From assembly GCA_021850085.1 (NCBI GenBank), contig JAJZRZ010000046.1, positions 1 to 9,988 of the forward strand: DNA of 9,988 bases, read 5' to 3'. The DNA comes from Actinomycetes bacterium (GTDB lineage Bacteria > Actinomycetota > Coriobacteriia > Anaerosomatales > Anaerosomataceae). The translations under genes were made by a program, and so were the position numbers. Positions 6,249 through 9,988 of the stretch are shown piece after piece. Every line of letters starts with the position of its first letter. The first letter of the stretch is position 1. The notes beneath the pieces were generated by a model, which saw only the letters and a program-made list of their open reading frames with translations, did no database searches and was not told the origin of the DNA.

Positions 6249-6545
6249 ATGAAGCTCATGGAGCAAGAAGGCGCGATCATGACCTGCAACGTCACTCAGT
6301 GCTCGTACAACCAAGTCGAGGAGTGTCACGCGGAATCGATCCACGTCGGTGGCGACCATGCGATCTGCGACACATTCACCACTACCGGGGTGCAGGAGGT
6401 CGTCTCCTCCACCGAGGGTGAGGTGGGCGGGTGCGACATGATCGAGTGCCACTTCAACGAGGATCGGGACTGCGAGGCCAGCGGCGTCACCGTGGCGATG
6501 CACAACGGACACGCCGATTGCTTCACGTTCCGCCCGCAAGTCTGA
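6249..6545 (+). CDS. Tandem DUF1540 small cysteine-rich protein
   Basis: A 98-residue protein with two copies of the DUF1540 motif. Module 1 has Cys13, Cys18, Cys26 and Cys40 (CX4CX7CX13C); module 2 has Cys62, Cys67, Cys75 and Cys91 (CX4CX7CX15C). Each ends in (D/C)xxTF-like residues (CDTF, CFTF). A Gly/Glu/Ser linker (46-61) joins them. Four cysteines per module suggest a small metal-binding knuckle, probably zinc, but no function is known for the family and none is claimed. The start at 6249 has AGAGAGGTG (6232-6240) 8 bases upstream. An alternative ATG at 6279, with AAGAAGG 7 bases before it, would begin right at the first cysteine module and cannot be excluded. It appears to be a single-gene unit, followed by a GC hairpin. 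Confidence 0.85.
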   Translation: MKLMEQEGAIMTCNVTQCSYNQVEECHAESIHVGGDHAICDTFTTTGVQEVVSSTEGEVGGCDMIECHFNEDRDCEASGVTVAMHNGHADCFTFRPQV

Positions 6546-6570
6546 CACGGACGGAAACGCGGATGGGTGG

Positions 6571-6592
6571 CCGGGCGCTCCCACGCGCCCGG
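6571..6592 (+). terminator. GC-rich hairpin downstream of the DUF1540 gene
   Basis: CCGGGCGC (6571-6578) and GCGCCCGG (6585-6592) form a perfect 8-bp stem with the 6-base loop TCCCAC, starting 25 bases after the DUF1540 stop. There is no T tract after it, so it resembles the U-less hairpins of GC-rich bacteria rather than a classical intrinsic terminator. Confidence 0.5.
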
Positions 6593-6607
6593 TGACTCGC
6601 GCTGCGG

Positions 6608-6640
6608 TAGACTGGCATGCAGGCCCACGCACCAAGGAGG
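6608..6640 (+). promoter_or_regulatory. Possible -10 box and strong RBS of the PARG-like gene
   Basis: TAGACT (6608-6613) is a fair -10 hexamer; no matching -35 is visible, because the hairpin occupies that position. AAGGAGG (6634-6640), 7 bases before the ATG at 6648, is a near-perfect Shine-Dalgarno sequence and decides the start. Confidence 0.45.
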
Positions 6641-6647
6641 TCCACGC

Positions 6648-7655
6648 ATGCCGTCGACCATGCCCGAACCGCTCGAACGGATCACGTTCGACACGGCCGA
6701 GCTTGTGGCTGAGCACCCTCCACATCTTCGGCACACCAACAAGCTGGTTGTGTACAAGATCGCCTGCTCCGAAGGGTGCGATCACGGTGGCTCGATCGAG
6801 TACACACGCTGGTCGGCGCTCGCCCTGCCCGAGCGAGTGAGCCCAGCAGCGGTTCTCGGCCACGCGAAACCGCGCCCGGCGATCTATCAGTACGAGCGTC
6901 CGGCCGATCTGCCGGATGCGATCGAGTGGTACGTGAACTTCGCCGACCCGCTGCTGTTCTATGCCTATGGCTCGGGACTGTTCGCGCAAGACGAGATGCA
7001 GTCAGCCGAACACCCGGCGCTGGGGGCGCTTGTCGAGGCTCTGCATGTGGGCTCGCAGCGCGCCGTGACCGAGGACGACAGCGGACCCACGCCCGTGCTC
7101 GTGGCGGGCGTGGAGCGCCGCGCGAACGTGGCCATCGATCCGTGCAAAGAGGCAGGGCGGCCCCGCGGACTGTACGGCAACGAGTTCTCGGCAGCCTCGC
7201 CGGAGGTGGTCCGCCGCGCCACCACGCGCATCGAGCCACCCACCATCACAAACCTCATCGCTCTTGCGGCGCCCTCCTACGGCGTGGGTCGCTACACGCG
7301 CGAGACCATCGAGCGTATCCTCGTGACGGCCTACACCGGCTTTGCGGCGGCGGCGCACGAGTCGGCCCGCATCGCGCCGGGCAAACCGGTCGTGATCGAC
7401 AGCGGTTACTGGGGCTGCGGCGTGTTCGGCGGAAACCGCGTGCTGATGTCGCTGCTGCAGCTCGTGGCGGCCGGCATGGCGGGCCTCGACCGGCTCGTGT
7501 TCCACACCATCGGCCCAGAGGGAGCGGCGCCGTTCGAAGAGGCGCTGCGCGTCCTCGAGCAGGAGCTGGCGCCGGCAGGGGAGATGGCCACCGACGAGCT
7601 GCTCGAGCGGGTCACCGCCATGGAGTTCAGCTGGGGCATGAACGACGGGCGGTAG
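6648..7655 (+). CDS. PARG-like protein (poly(ADP-ribose) glycohydrolase catalytic macrodomain family), divergent
   Basis: A 335-residue protein, not a close match to any standard housekeeping enzyme, but with the two landmark regions of the PARG catalytic domain in the right order. VNFADPLL (96-103), followed by GSGLFAQDEMQSAEHPAL (108-125), parallels the PARG block VDFAN...GGG...QEE...NPEL. SGYWGCGVFGGNRVLMSLLQ (252-271) parallels TGNWGCGAFGGD...L..L.Q. Gln114-Asp115-Glu116 stands where PARG has Gln-Glu-Glu, so the second (catalytic) Glu is kept and the first is Asp; the preceding Gly triplet is reduced to GSG. Cys40 and Cys44 with His46 (CSEGCDH) near the N-terminus are an extra possible metal site. 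The likely reaction is release of ADP-ribose from modified macromolecules, but this is inferred from motifs and activity could be altered. A gene for a membrane protein follows after 6 bases. Confidence 0.66.
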   Translation: MPSTMPEPLERITFDTAELVAEHPPHLRHTNKLVVYKIACSEGCDHGGSIEYTRWSALALPERVSPAAVLGHAKPRPAIYQYERPADLPDAIEWYVNFADPLLFYAYGSGLFAQDEMQSAEHPALGALVEALHVGSQRAVTEDDSGPTPVLVAGVERRANVAIDPCKEAGRPRGLYGNEFSAASPEVVRRATTRIEPPTITNLIALAAPSYGVGRYTRETIERILVTAYTGFAAAAHESARIAPGKPVVIDSGYWGCGVFGGNRVLMSLLQLVAAGMAGLDRLVFHTIGPEGAAPFEEALRVLEQELAPAGEMATDELLERVTAMEFSWGMNDGR

Positions 7656-7661
7656 GCGGCC

Positions 7662-8243
7662 ATGACGTTCTCGCTCGTGGCGATCGGGCTGCTCGCAGGC
7701 GCCTGCGCGTGGCTCGTGGGGCACGCCTTCGTGGCGCCCCGCGACTCGTTCCTGCGCTCGGCGCCCGGCGGCATGGTGCTCGCGGCCTGCGTGCTGCTCG
7801 CGCTGTTCGCGCCGGCCACCATCGCGGACTTCCTCGAGGCGCGCGGCCAGTGGCCGGCGTGGCCGACATCCGACCTCTACCGCCTCGTCTGCGCGGCAGT
7901 CGTGGCGCTCGGCCTGCTCGGCGGGCTGCGCGTGTGGCGCATGCGGCTGTTCTCGGGCGACGCGCGGCTGTTCCGCCTCGACGAGAGCGCAGCCAGCCGT
8001 GCCGAGGCGGCGCTGCCACTCGCGGGTTCGCTCGCCGATGCGCTCGACGTGCTCGCGCGGGAGAAGGTGGCACAGCGCGATGTGCCCCGGCTCTCCTCGG
8101 CGCTCAGGCGCTTGGGCGCACGCTACTTCCACCAGTTGCCCGAGAAGCGCGGCGAGGTGTACACGCTCGTGGCCAAGCATGTGGGTCCGGCCGTGGCTGC
8201 TGACGTGACGGGCCTGCTGCTTGAGGGCGCGGGACGGAAGTAG
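7662..8243 (+). CDS. Membrane protein of unknown function, three predicted helices
   Basis: A 193-residue protein that I do not recognise. Hydrophobic segments at about 2-23, 36-55 and 73-90 look like three transmembrane helices. A basic stretch (RVWRMRLF, 90-97) suggests the remaining 95 or so residues face the cytoplasm. That tail is helical, rich in Ala, Leu and Arg (SRAEAALPLAGSLADALDVL, about 107-126), with no catalytic motif seen. It starts 6 bases after the PARG-like stop with only a weak RBS (GGTAGGCGG), so it is probably read through from that gene by coupling. Its stop is 2 bases from the convergent pirin stop. Codon-position bias is strong and uniform, which supports a real gene. 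Confidence 0.72.
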   Translation: MTFSLVAIGLLAGACAWLVGHAFVAPRDSFLRSAPGGMVLAACVLLALFAPATIADFLEARGQWPAWPTSDLYRLVCAAVVALGLLGGLRVWRMRLFSGDARLFRLDESAASRAEAALPLAGSLADALDVLAREKVAQRDVPRLSSALRRLGARYFHQLPEKRGEVYTLVAKHVGPAVAADVTGLLLEGAGRK

Positions 8244-8245
8244 GG

Positions 8246-9112
8246 CTACAGGGAAGCTTCGTGTTTCACGAACGTGCCGCGATCGAGGTCGCGGAACGCC
8301 TCCTCGAGCTCCTCGCGCGTGTTCATCACCACCGGCCCGCGCCACGCGACCGCCTCGTGCAGCGGCTTGCCGGTCAGGAGCAGGAAGCGCGCTCCGCGTG
8401 CGCCCGCAGTGGCCGAGAACGCGTCGCCGTGGCCGAAGAGCACGAGCGTGCCCTGCTTCGCTTCGATCTCCTCGGCTTCGCCGCCGAAAGAAACGCTGCC
8501 CTCGAAGAGGTACGCGAACGCCGTGTGCTGCGCGGGGGTGGAGTGCGCCCACGAGGCGCCTGGTTGCAGCGTGACGTCGAGGTAGCCGGGGTCGAGGTCC
8601 TCGTCGTAGGCTGGGCCGCGCTGCTCGCCCTCCGTGCCAGCGATCACGCGCACCGTGGCGCCCTCGGCGGAGACAGTGGGAATCTCCGAGGCCTTGATGC
8701 TCCGGTAGGAGGGGTCGCTCATCTTGCGACGCGCGGGGAGGTTGGCCCAAAGCTGGAAGCCACCCATGCGTCCGGCGGCGGTGCCGTGAGGCATCTCCTG
8801 GTGGATGATGCCGCTGCCGGCGGTCATCCACTGCACGTCGCCCGCGCCGATGGCGCCGCTGTTGCCGATGGAGTCGCCGTGCTCCACCTCGCCCTCGATG
8901 ATGTAGGTGATGGTCTCGATGCCGCGGTGCGGGTGCCACGGGAACCCGGCCTCGTACTGCGACGGCTCGGCGCAGCGGAAGTCGTCGAGCATGAGGTAAG
9001 GGTCGAAGAGCTCGTACTGGCTCGGGCCGAACGCCCGACGCAAGCGCACGCCCGCGCCCTCGCGCACGGGGACGGGCTCCTCAACGAGCCGGACTTCTCG
9101 AACCGATGGCAT
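8246..9112 (-). CDS. Pirin family protein (bicupin)
   Basis: A 288-residue pirin with N- and C-terminal cupin domains. The iron-site residues are all present: His60 and His62 (FPWHPHRGIET), His104 and Glu106 (GIIHQEMP). Other hallmarks are EHGDSIGN (77-84), QWMTAGSG (94-101), FQLWANLP and the C-terminal cupin with LFGHGDAF. Some bacterial pirins have quercetin 2,3-dioxygenase activity and others act as redox-sensitive regulators; sequence alone does not choose between them. The start at 9112 is fixed by AAGGAG 6 bases upstream and by the usual N-terminus; an upstream in-frame ATG at 9205 would add 31 atypical residues and has no RBS. It is divergent from the AbiE module and convergent with the membrane protein gene, so it is probably monocistronic. 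Confidence 0.94.
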   Translation of the reverse strand: MPSVREVRLVEEPVPVREGAGVRLRRAFGPSQYELFDPYLMLDDFRCAEPSQYEAGFPWHPHRGIETITYIIEGEVEHGDSIGNSGAIGAGDVQWMTAGSGIIHQEMPHGTAAGRMGGFQLWANLPARRKMSDPSYRSIKASEIPTVSAEGATVRVIAGTEGEQRGPAYDEDLDPGYLDVTLQPGASWAHSTPAQHTAFAYLFEGSVSFGGEAEEIEAKQGTLVLFGHGDAFSATAGARGARFLLLTGKPLHEAVAWRGPVVMNTREELEEAFRDLDRGTFVKHEASL

Positions 9113-9217
9113 GAAGGGCTCCTTCCAGCGAAGGTGTTCACTGAGGAGATACCCAGGCGCGGGAAGCAGGATGCAGTGCCTTGACAGCTGTCTCAACAAG
9201 CGCACATTGTGTGCAAT
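9113..9217. promoter_or_regulatory. Divergent promoter region of pirin and abiEi, with palindromes
   Basis: On the plus strand TTGACA (9181-9186) is an exact -35 hexamer; a weak -10 (CATTGT, 9205-9210) at 18-base spacing would start transcription at about the ATG at 9218. The -35 overlaps a perfect 10-base palindrome, GACAGCTGTC (9183-9192). A second inverted repeat, GCACA-TTG-TGTGC (9202-9214), covers the -10. GTGTGCA (9209-9215) is also inverted as TGCACAC at 9241-9247, inside the coding region. AbiEi antitoxins repress their own promoters by binding inverted repeats, so these are the natural candidates. No SD is seen before 9218. The pirin promoter on the other strand is not clear. Confidence 0.5.
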
Positions 9218-9832
9218 ATGTACAGTAAGACTTCACAAAATGCACACAGATCCTCAGCTGACGCAGAAGCTCTGTTCGTGATCGCTGAAGCACAAAGGGG
9301 CTATTTCACGACGGCCCAAGCTGCGGAGGCGGGTTATTCTCGGAACCTCGTCGCGCACCACGCGAAGGCGGGCAATTTCAGCCGAGTGCGCCAAGGCGTG
9401 TATCGGCTCAGTCGCTTCCCAAGCTCTCCTCGTGAGGACCTATACGTGGCTTGGCTCTCGGCCGGGCCACTCGCCGTTGTCTCTCACGACAGCGCCCTGG
9501 AGCTCTTCGGGCTGTCAGATGCCATACCGCGTGACACGCACATCACGATGCCGAGAGGCAGCTCTCGCCGCCGTCCAGGCATCCGAATGCACACCTCTGT
9601 GCTTGCGGCTGAGGACGTGACGAGGCGAGAAGGCCTTCCGGTCACCACAGCGGTACGCACGATCGCCGATCTTGCGCGCGTCGGTTTTCCCACCGAGCAT
9701 CTCCAGCGAGCAGTATCGGAGGCACTGGAACGAGGAATGGTGACCGAGGAGCAACTCGCGCGGCAGAGTTCATTGCGCGGCGGCCGGCTTGCCCGGCTGC
9801 TCTCGCCACTACTTGAGGAGCGCAAGCGATGA
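9218..9832 (+). CDS. abiEi: AbiEi antitoxin / transcriptional repressor (type IV TA)
   Basis: A 204-residue protein of the AbiEi family. Near the N-terminus a winged-helix domain (about 17-65: IAEAQRGYFTTAQAAEAG, then RVRQGVYRL) matches the AbiEi_4 type. The centre and C-terminus carry the family pattern VVSHDSALELFGLSD, HITMPRG and EGLPVTTAVRTIADLAR. AbiEi neutralises the nucleotidyltransferase toxin AbiEii without stable binding and represses the operon. The ATG at 9218 is chosen; a GTG at 9209 in frame would add three residues, and neither has an RBS, which suggests a leaderless transcript from the TTGACA promoter at 9181. The stop overlaps the next start (ATGA, 9829-9832). Base composition is visibly less GC-rich than in the metabolic genes, as expected of a horizontally moving module. 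Confidence 0.87.
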   Translation: MYSKTSQNAHRSSADAEALFVIAEAQRGYFTTAQAAEAGYSRNLVAHHAKAGNFSRVRQGVYRLSRFPSSPREDLYVAWLSAGPLAVVSHDSALELFGLSDAIPRDTHITMPRGSSRRRPGIRMHTSVLAAEDVTRREGLPVTTAVRTIADLARVGFPTEHLQRAVSEALERGMVTEEQLARQSSLRGGRLARLLSPLLEERKR

Positions 9833-9984
9833 GGTACTCATCTGGGGCCGCGTTTCGACGCGCACTGGAGACGAGGCTTCTCGAGGAAACGCGTACGAGG
9901 GGCATGCCCCTGATCCGACTCCGCAAGACGTTGGCATTCGACCGTCTGCTTGCCAGGATGCTGGCTGTCAGCCCGGAGAACTGA
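9829..9984 (+). pseudogene. abiEii: AbiEii nucleotidyltransferase toxin, N-terminal fragment ending at an in-frame TGA
   Basis: Starting at the ATG that overlaps the abiEi stop, 51 codons read MRYSSGAAFRRALETRLLEE and onward to LAFDRLLARMLAVSPEN, then TGA (9982-9984). This is the usual N-terminus of AbiEii (DUF1814), which in full-length relatives continues with Trp and the LKGG motif that begins the nucleotidyltransferase fold. The stop falls exactly where the Trp codon (TGG) is expected. The gene is therefore either inactivated by a TGG to TGA change, carries a sequence error four bases from the window end, or has a recoded stop. AbiEii proteins are about 300 residues, so as it stands the product lacks the whole catalytic domain. 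The family call is good; the broken status is uncertain because the sequence ends here. Confidence 0.62.
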
Positions 9985-9988
9985 GATC

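Noticed and set aside
7002..8939. 645-codon open frame on the minus strand across the PARG-like, membrane and pirin genes
   Set aside because: It is low-complexity Arg/Ala/His sequence in a wrong frame of three better-supported genes; part of it is simply pirin read out of frame.
8261..9184. 307-codon plus-strand frame opposite pirin
   Set aside because: Pirin on the other strand has complete metal-ligand motifs and an RBS; this frame has neither a domain nor an RBS.
1..9988. tRNA, rRNA, CRISPR arrays, insertion sequences or integrases
   Set aside because: None is visible: no regularly spaced repeats, no transposase or integrase motifs in any supported frame, and no tRNA-like cloverleaf noticed.

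Overview
The window is GC-rich throughout, with codon-position bias strong enough to open long spurious frames on both strands. The gene set suggests a free-living anaerobic or oxygen-tolerant bacterium of actinobacterial type. The evidence is an adenosylcobalamin/PLP ornithine-fermentation cluster, a tandem DUF1540 protein and possible leaderless starts. A deep-branching Coriobacteriia-like lineage would fit, but that is inference: no rRNA or tRNA gene is present to settle it.

Left part (1-4861, all + strand): a rearranged D-ornithine degradation locus. It opens inside a gene whose end is the cobalamin-binding end of the D-ornithine 4,5-aminomutase large subunit (oraE, 5'-truncated by the window). 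The expected downstream partners appear later: a GlmL/MutL-type ASKHA ATPase (2420-3766), a probable chaperone or reactivase for the B12 mutase, and a PLP-dependent ornithine racemase (orr, 3800-4861) that would supply D-ornithine. In described clostridial clusters these genes follow oraE directly. Here about 1.5 kb separates them, holding an Fe-type superoxide dismutase (939-1520) and a toxin-antitoxin pair. The pair is an RHH-MNT fusion antitoxin (1583-2083) and a HEPN ribonuclease toxin, HepT (2070-2423). The toxin stop overlaps the glmL start (ATGA), so toxin and mutase reactivase are probably translationally coupled. This hybrid operon, with a likely RHH operator at its head, is the most unusual feature of the window.

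Middle part (4889-6545): a minus-strand lipoprotein of the glucose/sorbosone (PQQ-type) dehydrogenase beta-propeller family runs convergently into orr. Divergent from it is a small protein with two DUF1540 cysteine modules, followed by a GC hairpin.

Right-middle part (6648-9112): a protein resembling the poly(ADP-ribose) glycohydrolase catalytic macrodomain, apparently co-transcribed with a three-helix membrane protein of unknown function. These converge on a minus-strand pirin with intact metal ligands.

Right end (9181-9988): visibly less GC-rich. It holds an AbiE-type type IV toxin-antitoxin module: the AbiEi antitoxin/repressor with palindromes at its promoter, and the first 51 codons of AbiEii. 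AbiEii meets an in-frame TGA where family members usually have a Trp codon, just before the window edge. Two unrelated toxin-antitoxin modules built around polymerase-beta-type nucleotidyltransferases therefore lie within 10 kb.
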